The notes: generated from the sequence alone by a model not told the origin. 64,000 nt of DNA from Blastobasis lacticolella (GCA_905147135.1 LR990067.1:6448001-6512000), one strand, 5' to 3'; positions 9,544 to 19,710 are shown, counted from the stretch's first letter. Translations and numbers: made by a program.

Positions 9544-10892
9544 CGCCACAGGCATGGAAAAACGCAATGGTTCGAATCCTCTACAAGAAAGGTCCAAAAA
9601 CCGATATTCGTAACTACAGACCAATATTTCTCCTAAGGCACACCTACAAATTGTTTATGAAGGTCATTACAAACAGAATAAAGAACCGCCTCGATGCATA
9701 TCAGCCTGTTGAGCAGGCTGGATTCCGCAGTGGATTTAGTACGCTAGACCATATACATACGGTTATACAAATGGTACAGAAGGCAAAGGAATATAATCTA
9801 CCTCTCTGTATGGCCTTCATAGACTTTGAGAAAGCTTTTGATACGGTTGAAACTTGGGCGCTGCTGCAGTCTCTGGTTCGGTGCCACATTGACTGTCGTT
9901 ATATCGATCTCATGAATAACATCTATGAACAGGCTACCATGACAGTAGATGTAGCAGGAGGAACGGGACCTATGAAGTTGGAAAGAGGAATAAGACAGGG
10001 TGACACCATTTCACCCAAATTATTCACCAACTTACTAGAGGATACATTTAAGACTTTGGATTGGGACGAGCTCGGTATTCGGGTTGATGGTGAACACCTT
10101 ACACATCTCCGTTTCGCAGACGACATTGTCATCTTCGCTGAGGACCGCGACACATTACAGGCCATGCTATCGTCGCTGAATAAAGCATGTCGGAGGGTCG
10201 GTTTGAACATGAACCTATCAAAAACAAAGGTAATGACTAATAGGACAATATCACCTCATGTTCAAATCGAAGGAATTCCTTTGGATGTGGTCACTGAGTA
10301 TCTGTACCTAGGGCAAGTAATACATATGGACAGCGACAATAGTGACGATGTTAGGCGCAGAATCAGCTTGGGATGGGCCAGTTTCGGGCAAATGGCGGCA
10401 ATTTTTAAATCGAACATGCCGCAGCATCTAAAAACACGTGCGTTCGATCAATGCATTTTACCGAAGCTGACCTATGGCTATGAGACGTGGACACTCACAG
10501 ATGGCATGATGCGAAGGCTGAAGGTTGCGCAGAGAGCAATGGAGAGAGCTATGCTACGGATATCCTTAAGGGATCGTATCAGGAACATCGAGATACGTAG
10601 GCGGACCGGTGTTACAGATGTGGGGAATAGGGTTGCCAGATTGAAGTGGCAGTGGGCTGGTCAGATCATGCGGTGCTCGGATGGACGCTGGAGTCAGAAA
10701 TTAACTTTATGGCGGCCAAGAACGAATACAAGGAACCCTGGTAGACCAAAGGCAAGATGGTCCGACGACATCACCAAGGTGGCCGGGAAAATGTGGATGA
10801 GAGAGACTTCCTGTCGTTCGGGATGGAGGAGACTGGGGGAGACATATGTCCAGAGCTGGACGGCGAAATGTTGAAGCAGAAGAAGAAGAAGA
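9544..10892 (+). mobile_element. 5'-truncated RTE-like LINE with 10-bp target duplication
   Basis: This 1349-bp insertion is bounded by AGTGGTATAT at 9534-9543 and 10893-10902. It lacks the endonuclease and the first part of the reverse transcriptase. It ends in a GAAGAAGAAGAAGA tail directly after the ORF stop, so the 3' UTR is very short. The undisrupted frame and exact duplication argue for a fairly recent insertion. 5' truncation is typical of target-primed reverse transcription. Confidence 0.88.
9567..10874 (+). CDS. RTE-like reverse transcriptase, 3' part of ORF2
   Basis: The first ATG inside the LINE opens a 435-residue frame. It is also open upstream to 9486, but only from a TTG codon inside REP-1. 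Counting from the ATG, it has YRPI near residue 17, QAGFRSGFST near 50, motif A FIDFEKAFD at 84-92 with the catalytic Asp at 86, RGIRQGDTISP at 140-150, and the catalytic FADD box at 183-186. The C-terminus has the RTE landmarks LKWQWAGQIMR and GRPKARWSDDI. The family copies LINE RNA into DNA at a nick made by its endonuclease. That endonuclease is missing here, so the fragment cannot move on its own. No promoter is evident and expression is doubtful. RTE is the best clade match; only a phylogeny would settle it. Confidence 0.9.
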   Translation: MVRILYKKGPKTDIRNYRPIFLLRHTYKLFMKVITNRIKNRLDAYQPVEQAGFRSGFSTLDHIHTVIQMVQKAKEYNLPLCMAFIDFEKAFDTVETWALLQSLVRCHIDCRYIDLMNNIYEQATMTVDVAGGTGPMKLERGIRQGDTISPKLFTNLLEDTFKTLDWDELGIRVDGEHLTHLRFADDIVIFAEDRDTLQAMLSSLNKACRRVGLNMNLSKTKVMTNRTISPHVQIEGIPLDVVTEYLYLGQVIHMDSDNSDDVRRRISLGWASFGQMAAIFKSNMPQHLKTRAFDQCILPKLTYGYETWTLTDGMMRRLKVAQRAMERAMLRISLRDRIRNIEIRRRTGVTDVGNRVARLKWQWAGQIMRCSDGRWSQKLTLWRPRTNTRNPGRPKARWSDDITKVAGKMWMRETSCRSGWRRLGETYVQSWTAKC

Positions 10893-10902
10893 AGTGGTAT
10901 AT

Positions 10903-11499
10903 TTATTTATTCGTATGCCAAAAATACAATATACGAGAAACACATTCAACTACATGGTAGTGGTATGGTAGAACGACAGACCGAGGGAAACGACTATACT
11001 ATATACTACGTAGATGGGTTAGGCTTCTTAAATCATTAAAGAATGTTCAATACCTAAAAAGACAAGCACGCTTTCCGCTCCTCTCGTGCCAACGTAACCA
11101 CACCCGAAGTCCCATATTGTAATTATGACAAAACAATTGGTAATTTAGTCGCACAATTATGCTTCAAATTATGTTATAATTACTTTACACGGTGTTCGCC
11201 TCTGCTTACACTTGGTGGCAGAATTAAATGGAAAATTATGCTTTAATTAGTTGTGGGATTTGGCTTGGTATTATTATTGTTTTGAAGTGGGTAAGTATAA
11301 TGTTTACATTTTGGTGAAGATTATCCTGAGGTGTAGTGTAAAAGGTGAGTCTTAGGCCCGCTCACTATCATCGTATAAGTTGTTAAGGGATTGTGGGGAA
11401 ATCGCTACTTGTCTCTCATCCACCTTTGAAATGTATACTTATTTTAAACTCCTCCTCACGTCGTGTTTATCACTACTGAAGGTCGTGAATCCCCCGATG
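10903..11499. other. Unique-looking DNA after the LINE
   Basis: After the duplication, TTTATTTATTCGTATGCC starts a sequence with no other copy in the window. The 64-codon frame at 11380 is not recognisable. Confidence 0.45.
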
Positions 11500-11640
11500 A
11501 ACAGGGATCATTCCTGTTGTCAATCCCCATTGTGTTGTTGTTATCCCCTGAATGGGGGACAACGAGAATTTTAGTTTAATTGTCCCCCGAATTCAAAAAT
11601 GGGTGACAACGGGAATTTTTTCCCGCTGTCCCCCATTTCT
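11500..11640. repeat. Cluster of C/G runs with foldback potential
   Basis: Blocks ATCCCC, GGGGGACAACG, TTGTCCCCCG, GGTGACAACGGGAA and TTCCCGCTGTCCCCC alternate in an AT-rich context. AACAGGGATCATTCCTGTT just upstream is also self-complementary. The paired blocks could fold in several registers. Confidence 0.5.
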
Positions 11641-11733
11641 AAATTTAAATATTTTGTTAAAGTTTTGAGTCAATTTCTAAGTACTTTACGATGTCTCCTT
11701 AGCATCACGGAATAAATCATGCAGCACTATATT

Positions 11734-11771
11734 GAGAGTTGAACGAATCTCGATAGATTCGTTCAACTCTC
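11734..11771. repeat. Perfect 17-bp hairpin, loop CGAT
   Basis: GAGAGTTGAACGAATCT, loop CGAT, then its exact reverse complement. It lies 12 bases before a second hairpin with the same loop. Confidence 0.9.
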
Positions 11772-11782
11772 CGAACTACTAC

Positions 11783-11814
11783 TATATTAGATGGTCCGAT
11801 GACCATCTAGTATA
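11783..11814. repeat. 14-bp hairpin, loop CGAT
   Basis: TATATTAGATGGTC, loop CGAT, then GACCATCTAGTATA, with a single T:G position in the stem. Confidence 0.88.
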
Positions 11815-11864
11815 ATCACCGGTCTCTTTTATGGATCTGTATACGTACGTATCTAAAAGAAAGT

Positions 11865-11975
11865 AAGAAAATATGCTTGGACAACTCACATAGCGCCATC
11901 TAGCCCCAAAGTAAGCAAGCATATGTTATTGGTGTTACTTTTAAATACATACTTATTACACATATATGAAACAAC
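11865..11975 (-). mobile_element. Gly-SINE 3' half
   Basis: CTTGGACAACTCACATAGCG, CCATCTAGCCCCAAAGTAAG and AAATACATACTTATTACACA are the reverse of the Gly-SINE tail. The head of a copy in the same orientation lies at 12231-12321, so a 255-bp insertion may separate two halves of one element. Confidence 0.75.
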
Positions 11976-12230
11976 TTATTAAACATAATGCATAACTAAC
12001 AGATTGTATTATTTTGCACATATGTTATATTGTATTTATTACATACGGCATGTTTTTATATGTTTTATATGTTCTTCTCGTAGACTAGTGCGTTGCGACG
12101 TAATTATCTTATGATACTGCTACTCGTATCAGTGAGAACCCGAAATTGGCTTTTTGTATTTATTTAAGTTTTATGTGCTTGTATTAAAAGCTGTTGGATT
12201 TTCATATTAATAAAAATAAAAATAAATAAT
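11976..12230. other. AT-rich DNA between two Gly-SINE parts
   Basis: It may be an insertion that split one SINE, because the 3' half and the head lie on either side in the right order. No inverted repeats or duplication were found to prove it. Confidence 0.35.
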
Positions 12231-12321
12231 AAAATATAACACCCAGACCCGCTCGGGAATCGGACCCGGGACTTCTTGCGTAGCAGACCTGCTTGTTAAC
12301 CACTAAACCACTCAGGTCGTC
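12231..12321 (-). mobile_element. Gly-SINE head
   Basis: On the minus strand GACGACCTGAGTGG is followed by a TTAACAAGCAGG variant and a B box in GGGTCCGATTCCCGAGC. About 35 bases between B box and GGGTCTGGGTG are missing. Confidence 0.75.
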
Positions 12322-12853
12322 AAAGTAAGATTAACAAAAATACTGTTTATTTTCATAAATCAATAAAAAAAGTTAAGTACAGATTGTTAACTCGCTTTCA
12401 TTAGTAAATGGGATTCTACTACATTTAATTGTTTGCACCGAGGTCTGCAAACCGATTTCATAACAAAAATGATGAGCTATGTTTTTTTATGACTAGCAGA
12501 TGAAAGAACAGATGTTTTCATCAAAGGCAGAGTAGGACGTCATTAAAATAACAAAATAAATATTTTTTAACTGTTCATAAAAAAATTATTATCATTTTAT
12601 GCAGTCTTATTGCCATGCTGAAGTACTTCGAGTGCTTTTTTTTATTGAGGTACATTAAGGTAATTTAAGGTTTTCGTGATGGCTTATACTCGTAAGTAAG
12701 TATCTTCAGAAATAGTATTAAAGATAACAGCACAAACTTGGACTAGGTAGTTCTATTAAATCTAAACTAACTAATATAGTGAAAATATGATTCTGATTTT
12801 GAAAATAGAGTTTCTATCTAATTGATAAGCATTCTGACCACCTGATCCGCATT
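12322..12853. other. AT-rich DNA without recognised features
   Basis: Poly-T and poly-A runs are frequent. No conserved frame was seen. Confidence 0.45.
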
Positions 12854-13107
12854 GACGACCTGAGTGGTTCAATGGTCAACATGCCTGTCTATCACGCAAG
12901 AGGACCCGGGTTCAATTCCCGGTCGGGCAGAAATTGAAATGATGAATTTTAATTTCTGTTACGGGTCTGGGTGTTCTTTGTATAATAAGTATGTATTTAA
13001 AAAGTATTTAAGTAGTATATCAGTTATCTAGCACCCATAGTACAAGCTTTGCTTAGTTTGGGGCTAGATGGCGCTGTGTGAATTTGTCCACGAATATATA
13101 TATAAAT
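12854..13107 (+). mobile_element. Gly-SINE, full length
   Basis: The head GACGACCTGAGTGGTTCAAT and B box GGTTCAATTCCCGG are followed by AATGATGAATTTTAATTTC, GGGTCTGGGTGTTC, a T-rich spacer and the tail GGGGCTAGATGGCGCTGTGT. The head closely resembles tRNA-Gly(GCC), including a CACGC anticodon-arm remnant (CTGCCACGC in other copies). It would be transcribed by RNA polymerase III and moved by LINE enzymes. Confidence 0.88.
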
Positions 13108-13279
13108 ATTCTAATAAATTATATATCTATTGATAACTTCATATTTTTTGTTGAACCGCCTTGTAACTTTTGTTAATTGTTCTTTGGTTGATTGGTAGAA
13201 AAACTTACGTGGCTTAAGTCCGCTATTGTACAGTAATGTGCGTGGGGTTTAATTAAAATAAATAATTAAGTTCAAAAAT

Positions 13280-13435
13280 TGCTTGTGGCCTTGAGATCTT
13301 TTAAACTACCCAACGGATTTTAATGCGGTTTTAAAAAATAGATAGAGTGATTCAGAGAAAGGTTTATAAGCAAGAAAAGAGGGTAGGTAGGGGTAAAGTA
13401 GGTGTACGCGAACGAAGTCGCGTCGAGTCAATTAA
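13280..13435 (-). repeat. REP-3 copy
   Basis: AGATCTTTTAAACTACCCAA, GTTTATAAGCAAGAAAAGAG, GGTAGGGGTAAAGTAGGTGT and CGCGAACGAAGTCGCG are the family in reverse. Confidence 0.75.
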
Positions 13436-13582
13436 AGAATAGAGATATCACGAAATATTTAACAACTCCAAAACTTAAAACTGTTAGTGCCTAGAATATT
13501 CACTGGTAGTGATCGTGCAAATTATTGTTGAGAAAAATGCAAGACATTATCAACAATACAATGTAAATAAAACTTAACAATG

Positions 13583-13832
13583 TAAATAAGCTTGGACAGT
13601 TCACACAGCGCCATCTTGCCCCAAAAGTAAGCAAAGCTTGTGTTATGATTGCCAGAAAACTGATAAGCTACTTACATGTTTTTTGAATACATACTTATTA
13701 TACATACAACAGCCATACCCGTAACAGAAATTAAAACTTTTCATTTCAATTTGTGCGGCCGGGAATCGAACCCGGGACATCTGAGTCGTTTGTATATAAG
13801 ATGATACCAACGATCCCCCCAACCTCCTATCA
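13583..13832 (-). mobile_element. Gly-SINE relative with a different head
   Basis: The tail (GGCAAGATGGCGCTGTGTGA) and body are Gly-SINE. On the minus strand the head before CCCGGGTTCGATTCCCGGC instead reads GGGATCGTTGGTATCATC and ACGACTCAGATG. It could be a subfamily with another tRNA head or a recombinant. Confidence 0.7.
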
Positions 13833-13943
13833 TGCAAACAACATCAGAATATTTCTTTTTCAAATAAAAATGATACAAAACGTTACGCCCTCGTTAAAGA
13901 CCTAATTCAATAATCGTAAAAACTTAACGACTTCATTTATTTA

Positions 13944-14080
13944 GACGACCAGTGGTTCAGTTGGTTAACATGCCGGTCGCCACGCAGAGGTCCCGGGTTC
14001 GATTTCTAGCCGGGCAGAAATTGAAATGTTGACATTTAATTTCTGTTTCAAGTTAATGCATTAAATACATACTTATTATA
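13944..14080 (+). mobile_element. Gly-SINE, 3'-shortened
   Basis: GACGACCAGTGGTTCAGTTG and CCCGGGTTCGATTTC are followed by GGGCAGAAATTGAAATGTTG. The copy stops at AAATACATACTTATTATA. Confidence 0.75.
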
Positions 14081-14769
14081 TCGCCAGTCAAGTGTTGTCA
14101 GTAGGAGACTGCGTACGCGTACACTGTGAGACCTCACAGCAATGTTTCTGAATACGGCTAAGTATAAAACATTTCATTTCTATATCTAACAAAACCAGTA
14201 ATTGAAATACCCAAGGTCAATAACTCAATATGTGGATGGGAGATGCAAAGTGGTGGCGCGGAAGCCGGTAGGAAGCTATGTTATTATGCAGAGCCCGCGG
14301 TGGGAGTGCAGCGCTGTCGGTGTGGCGTGGATGTAGTTGGTAAAATAATAATTAAATTGTTGGTAATTAGTTTTTATACATTAGCCTGAGAAGTCCGCCG
14401 GGATGAGAACCAATCCATTTCAATTTATTTACTTACAATGATGTCGCAGCGACGCAAAATGACATTAGGTGTCAACGTCTACTACGTCAAATGTTGACAC
14501 TTTTGACAAGAATCATAATTCCATGAAGGAGAGCGCTAGGTCTTTTTTCTGAAACGTCATTATTCTAATTTTACAATAGGGTCATGTTAGTTTCTTTTTT
14601 CGTCACGTTCTTAAGGAGCGCCATTAAATTAAATTAATATTATTTTATTTGTGGTAACACAGGTAAGATAGATGTTACATTAAAATATAGATAGGTACAT
14701 ATGCTTGACAGTGACGTGCCTTTGGGTGAACAAACAATTTTTAGATAATCTAAAAACAAAATATCCAGG
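14081..14769. other. Mostly unassigned DNA
   Basis: A short REP-2 phrase, GCCTGAGAAGTCCGCCGGGA, occurs at 14383. The rest has no shared repeat or conserved frame. Confidence 0.45.
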
Positions 14770-14920
14770 ATTTGGAATCATCATCTGACCGCCGTGATCC
14801 TGCTACCAGGGGAGCCTGACCAGAGTGGATCACGGTTCTGACAGACGTTTCATCACGATGTTTTCCCTCACCATCGGTTAGCCATCGGAGCATCGGTTAG
14901 CATTCAAACTGAAACTAGCC
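14770..14920 (-). mobile_element. Ser-SINE internal fragment
   Basis: GTGATCCTGCTACCAGGGGA, GCCTGACCAGAGTGGATCAC and GATGTTTTCCCTCACC match the body in reverse. CATCGGTTAGC is locally duplicated. Confidence 0.7.
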
Positions 14921-15952
14921 GATATATGTTATATTACACTGCCTAATATCGATCTATAACATACAAACAAATCTTCCAACCGAATATAAATGTCAACCAT
15001 CACACTTCGTCCCGACTATAACATTACGTATTCATGCCGGGTGCTCCTAAAATTCGGTCCGGGACACTCGATTGCTTTGCGCTTCCTGAATGGGCTCGCG
15101 ACGTGCTGTGACGTCATCATACAATACTGCCATGTTCGGCTTTGTCCTGTGATATTACGTAGATAGGTACTTTTAAGAGTAGTACGGCTAACAATAATCT
15201 GATGTAAATGATTGAAATTGTTACAATAGTCGTTACAATATTCCGTATCATTGATTTCATGGGTTCAGTAGCTAACAAAGTTCTACTGCCCTTAGCGGGG
15301 CTCCTCTTTCGCACAACACAAACCAAAGCTATGCTTTGTCTAATATAGGATGATAAATTTGACAACTAATTATTCTTGGTCTTTGGCGCACGCCTATAAA
15401 GTTCCGTGTTTCTTTTCGGTAAAATGTACTACGGATAATATCGTACTTCATGGACAGGTACCGCCCCTTTAGTGAAGTGCCACGAATAGCGAATAACAAA
15501 AGACAATCGAAAATCGGTATTCAAAGAAAATAATCGAACGTTTAAAATTAACATTTAGGTAATTATATTATTTTTAGTAACTAAACTCTCATTCCTTTCT
15601 TTATGATGTAAAATTTCCATTCTAAACAATGTACCTATCTGGGTGCATTCCTATCGGCCCGATTCCACGTTTGGCCCACGACATACCTACATAGCGCAGA
15701 AAATAACATTGGTACGTGGCGGCACTGGGAATCGAACTTTGTACCTACCTACTGTTTTGAGGGCATAGTGTCCCATGTTTAATTTACTTTGACGCTGATA
15801 CTTATCTAGGCGAATCTACAGACTGGCCAGAGCTTACCATCAGTAAAAGGGTAATGCTTCATTGTCACGCTTGGCCACCGCCAGGTTAAAGACCGCAGTA
15901 TTAAAAATTTGTATGCAGCAAAAATACAATTCCTCTTTTTAGAGTGCCATGT
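14921..15952. other. No recognised feature
   Basis: Several 60 to 80 codon frames are present but none resembles a known family. The base composition is slightly less AT-rich around 15040-15110. Confidence 0.45.
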
Positions 15953-16353
15953 CCTAAAGGCAGGGCCGGATTTAGGGGAGGGCAACCGGGGTGAAAGCCC
16001 CGGGGCCTCCACAAACGAGGGGCCCCCACAATAGAGAAAAACCTTCGGAAAAAAAATCTTTCAAATTCCAATTAGTAAACACTAGTAAACATCTTTTCCT
16101 TTGATATATATTTTTTTGCTCTTACTGTAGTACTGCAGGCTGTAGGTAACAGCCTGCAGTACTTTGTACATACATGATTATTTGATCATAATTACACTTA
16201 ATTTATTATTTTTTAATTACACAAATTATTTATTGAAAAACTCGACTTAAAAATATTGTTCACTTTATTTGGAAAATAATTTGGCTCGAGGGGGCCTCCG
16301 CTCCTTCGTTGCCCCGAGGCCTCTGGACCTCTAAATCCGGCCCTGCCTAAAGG
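15953..16353. mobile_element. hAT-like MITE with 8-bp duplication CCTAAAGG
   Basis: The element proper is 15961-16345 (385 bp). Its ends are CAGGGCCGGATTTAG and CTAAATCCGGCCCTG, exact inverted repeats. The flanks 15953-15960 and 16346-16353 are both CCTAAAGG. An 8-bp duplication with a CAGGG terminus is diagnostic of the hAT superfamily. The interior is AT-rich, has no transposase frame, and holds a 15-bp hairpin at 16129-16163. Confidence 0.92.
16129..16163. repeat. Perfect 15-bp hairpin inside the hAT-like MITE
   Basis: AGTACTGCAGGCTGT, loop AGGTA, then its exact reverse complement. Confidence 0.9.
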
Positions 16354-16384
16354 ACATGGCATGGCATGGCATTTTGTTTTGGCC

Positions 16385-16905
16385 TAGGTCCACTTCTTTA
16401 TATTATCTAGCCAATTGATTCTTCTTCTCCCACTTCACCTTTTCCCATCTATTTTCCTTTCTCTTATTATTAGTTTTAGGAGATTATACTTCCTATTACG
16501 GTGTATGTGTCCAAAATATGCTGTTTTTCTTGTCTCTACAGTGGCTGACCGTTCCTTTTACTTATCCATTCTTCTAAGTATCTACTTTTACAATCGTAGT
16601 TTTAGTCACCAAAGATATTTTCAATATCTGTGTGTAGAGCCACATATCGAATGCCTCTAAGAGTCCAGGTTATGGCTCCATAGAATAGAACAGACAGAAC
16701 ATAACATTGTCCTTGATGTAAAGCGATTTCATTTTCGTGAACACGCTACGGGCCATTTCGTTTCGGACTTGAAGGTCGTGTTCTTGGTCCCATCTGTCAT
16801 TTAGCCAACCAAAGTCTTCGGCATCCCTGGTGATGAGTTTGTTGGCACGCGGACGTCTAGCTATCGCTTCTTGGGCCGGGCTCTCCTTAGTGCCTGGCCT
16901 GCACA
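16385..16905 (-). pseudogene. RTE-like LINE ORF2 C-terminal remnant
   Basis: On the minus strand the order is WDQEHDLQVRNEMARSVFTK, MKSLYIKDN, then after frame changes RKTAYFGHIHRNRKYNLLKL, IIRERKIDGKR and RRRINWLDNIKKWT before a stop. These match the thumb and C-terminal segments of insect RTE-type ORF2 in the expected order (ARS.F.KM, GH..R..RY.LL.LI, GR....WL.N...W). The RT core has been lost. It is a different lineage from the LINE at 9.5 kb, whose tail reads GRPKARWSDD. Confidence 0.75.
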
Positions 16906-16935
16906 ACTGTGTGTGTCTCTTTAGTAACAGATTTT

Positions 16936-17038
16936 TTTTATGCTACTCAGTGACAAACGAGCAGACAGCCCACCTGATGGTAAGTGGTAACTGCACATAA
17001 CTGTAACATATACAATTCAATACATTTAGGTTGCAGGT
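16936..17038 (-). repeat. REP-2, part 1 (split by Gly-SINE)
   Basis: AACGAGCAGACAGCCCACCT, GATGGTAAGTGGTAACTG and CATTTAGGTTGCAGG are REP-2 in reverse. The repeat resumes at 17301. Confidence 0.75.
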
Positions 17039-17039
17039 T

Positions 17040-17300
17040 GACGACCTGAGTGGTTCAATGGTCAACATGCCGGTCTGCCACGCAAGAGGTCCCGGGTTCG
17101 ATTCCCGGCCGGGCAGAAATTGAAATGATGAATTTTAATTTCTGTAACGGGTCTGGGTGTTCTATGTATAATAAGTATGTATTTAAAAGTATTTAAGTAG
17201 TATATCAATTATCTAGCACCCATAGCACAAGCTTTGCTTAGTTTGGGGCTAGATGGCGCTGTGTGAATTTGTCCACGAATATTTATTTATTTATTTAGGT
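17040..17300 (+). mobile_element. Gly-SINE, full length, nested in REP-2
   Basis: GACGACCTGAGTGGTTCAAT, the B box GGTTCGATTCCCGG and the tail GGGGCTAGATGGCGCTGTGT plus ATTTATTTATTTATTT are intact. AGGT occurs on both sides (CAGGT before, TAGGT after), giving a short candidate duplication. Confidence 0.9.
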
Positions 17301-17480
17301 AACAAAAATGCAGAACCACAGGTGCGTTGTCACTGTGAGGACTAAGATGTAATGCCTCGCTGGCTACCGCATCCTAAGCCGTAACACAACAATGCAATTG
17401 TTGCTCGGCGGCCGAAACAGATAAGGCGGTGGTACTCACCCAGACGGACTCCTCAGGCTTGACAGAGTCTTACCACCTGA
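17301..17480 (-). repeat. REP-2, part 2
   Basis: GTAACAAAAATGCAGAACCA, GCGTTGTCACTGTGAGGACT and CCTCAGGCTTGACAGAGTC continue REP-2 from the other side of the SINE. Confidence 0.8.
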
Positions 17481-17902
17481 TGCAGATATTTCCCTGATAC
17501 AGTTAAATCCTTTTCCAATTTGCCTAATCTCCAAGTGCAGCAAGCGTAAAATGTATTCAGCTACAACAAACAGTATAACAATATGAGGAACATAGCGTAT
17601 GGACGCTAAATCAGTCGTAAAAATAATTTACATGTACAGGTGGGTACAGAAGGTAGTGTCATGGTCTTGTCAAGTTACATATACGAAGTGATGGTAGTAT
17701 CTACCGTTTAGGATTATGTTTTAATATTTAACTATCCCTTGGGGAATTATTATTTTTTCGGGATAAAAAGTAACTCGGGTATAGTTTCCTAGTGAAAGAT
17801 TTTTCATAATCGGTTGAGTAGTTTCGGAGATTACTTTTAAATGATTACTTCTCATGTTATATTTATGACTAACATAGAGTAAGCAATTTTTGCACTAGGT
17901 TA
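17481..17902. other. No recognised feature
   Basis: TAATCGGTTGAGTAGTTTCG near 17808 resembles a phrase common in insect interspersed repeats. No second copy occurs here. Confidence 0.4.
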
Positions 17903-17985
17903 CACTCCAATGGTCTGGGGGCCTGGTGATCTGTAAGACAGGTATTTATTACCTAGTGCGGACACCAGTCTCTCACACAGGTTTT
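17903..17985 (-). repeat. REP-6 copy
   Basis: On the minus strand GAGAGACTGGTGTCCGCACT, AGGTAATAAATACC and CAGATCACCAGGCCCCCAGA align with GGGAGACTGATGCCTAAGCT, AGGCAAAAAGCC and CAGGTCATCGGGCCCCTC at 61588-61665. It is probably a LINE 3' region. Confidence 0.6.
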
Positions 17986-18599
17986 TACTATACTTACGTT
18001 AAATTGTTTCTATTGTAAATTTGATCTACCCACCTATGTGAAGAGAAAATAAATATTTTATTTATTATTTATTTATTTATTACCCCAAACATACCTAGGT
18101 ACCTTGACACTCACAAACTTACAAACATACAAAAATTTCTCCCTTTTTAAACTTTAAACTTTATTCATTTCAGAAACGTGCTTAATTAGATACTACAGTG
18201 GTTGGGTTCTTTCTTTTAAGTAGCAGCCTGTAGCAGGAAGCCCTCTCTTCCCTAGAATGTAAGTTGATACATATTTAAATTAATATGAATTAACAACTTT
18301 TAGGTAAGAACTTAAAATTGAAGCAAGGCGAATGAATTGACACCTGTCTTTAAAATATTAGTTTTTTAATAGCCATACAGTTTATATAGCATAGTGAACA
18401 CTAGTGTTTGTACCTGTACCGCTCTCCCACACTACACTGGGCCATCCATCACGCCGCTATCACCCCGACATACTTACCGACCTGCCTATATTATAATTAT
18501 ATTACGTATTAGCATAACACTTTGTGTGGCCGGATTGAGAATCAGTAGTTCAAGTCGTACAAGTGTACTTTTCGGCAAATGTCGAAGCCTTCGACGATA

Positions 18600-18855
18600 A
18601 ATGAGGGGTTTTATAAGTTTGATATGTGTATCTGTATCTGTTGCTTTGTGTGACTGTCTGTGGCGTAGCTCCCAAACGGATGGATCGATTTGGTTGCGGT
18701 TTTCTCTAATTGAAAGCCAGTTTTAGGGAGATGGTTCTTAGGTTTGTTTCAATAAAATCCGTTTAGTATTTTAGAAAATATTAAAGTATATTTATTTATA
18801 TGTATACTGGGTCGGGGGTTCTCCGACTTTTTCTGTCGGGTGGTTATTAAAACCG
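18600..18855. repeat. REP-5 copy, the longest
   Basis: CTGTGGCGTAGCTCCCAAAC, GGATCGATTTGGTTGCGGTT and GGGGGTTCTCCGACTTTTTC followed by TGTCGG are seen. The last phrase is shared, in either orientation, with 8.2, 19.0, 57.6 and 63.9 kb. Confidence 0.5.
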
Positions 18856-19597
18856 GACTGTAAAAAGGGACCTTAGAGATAGAAGTTTCACGTGTGAATG
18901 GGTGGACCGAACTCGATGCAGTTTCCATGCTTAAAAATCGATATGGTTCTCAGTTTTGTTAACCTGTTCATAAGTTTGGAACATATTTGAGTATTATGTA
19001 GACTTTGTCGGGAGTTTTCTGTCAAATTCTGTCGGTTATGTTAACTTCAATGATACAGGTAATGGTTAAAGTCCATCTTTTGTATATATACTTGAGTAAA
19101 CTGTTGATTTTACTGTATCTTTATAATTTTTCAATCTTTGAGGTAAATGACATACTTATGGCGAACGAAACATTCGATATTAGGACCCTGCCAAGCCTAC
19201 GAAGTTACCACTACATTTAATTGTGTTTTTCATTGGAAAAGTTTTCGTCTATGTACCTAGTCAAGGTCAAGGCAGTCAGGGTTAATTTTATATAGAAATA
19301 CTGTATAGCTTTTTTGTAGCTACACTATAATATGAACACTGTTGTACTGTAACGTCAAGGTACTGTGGTATTTATACTGCACCTAAGCGTAATTGATGGT
19401 TAACATTTCGACAATTGACTGTCGTTGTTGTTTTTAGTTTAGTTCAGACTATTGTGGTTTGAGCTGAGTGTTAACATAATAGAGGTTATAGATCGTTCAT
19501 CAGGCTGTTAACCCTTGCCAAGGACCAATAATCATTTGACAACTAGTGGTAAACCATTAGTATTATGGATGTAAAAATTAAATACCTGTATGTTATA
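18856..19597. other. Mostly unassigned, one REP-5 echo
   Basis: CTTTGTCGGGAGTTTTCTGT at 19003 is a decayed REP-5 phrase. The remainder is AT-rich with no conserved frame. Confidence 0.4.
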
Positions 19598-19710
19598 ATG
19601 TTGGTAGACCTGCAGATCTTATCTGACCCGTTGACAGCGTCGCTGTTGTTGGCATTGACATGACACTTCTAAATAAGTTTGTGGCACTGTGTAAAATTAT
19701 GGAAACCCCC
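19598..19710. mobile_element. MITE-C copy (uninterrupted relative)
   Basis: TTATCTGACCCGTTGACAGC, GCTGTTGTTGGCATTGACAT and AAATAAGTTTGTGGCACTGT parallel the MITE-C at 43494-43890, which has exact inverted CACAAACTTATCTGC ends. Here the inner part is shorter and MITE-B is absent. Confidence 0.5.

Noticed and set aside
9486..9566. Upstream start of the reverse transcriptase frame as a chimeric gene
   Set aside because: The apparent first codon is TTG, and the stretch up to 9543 is REP-1 left of the target duplication. The first ATG is inside the LINE at 9567.
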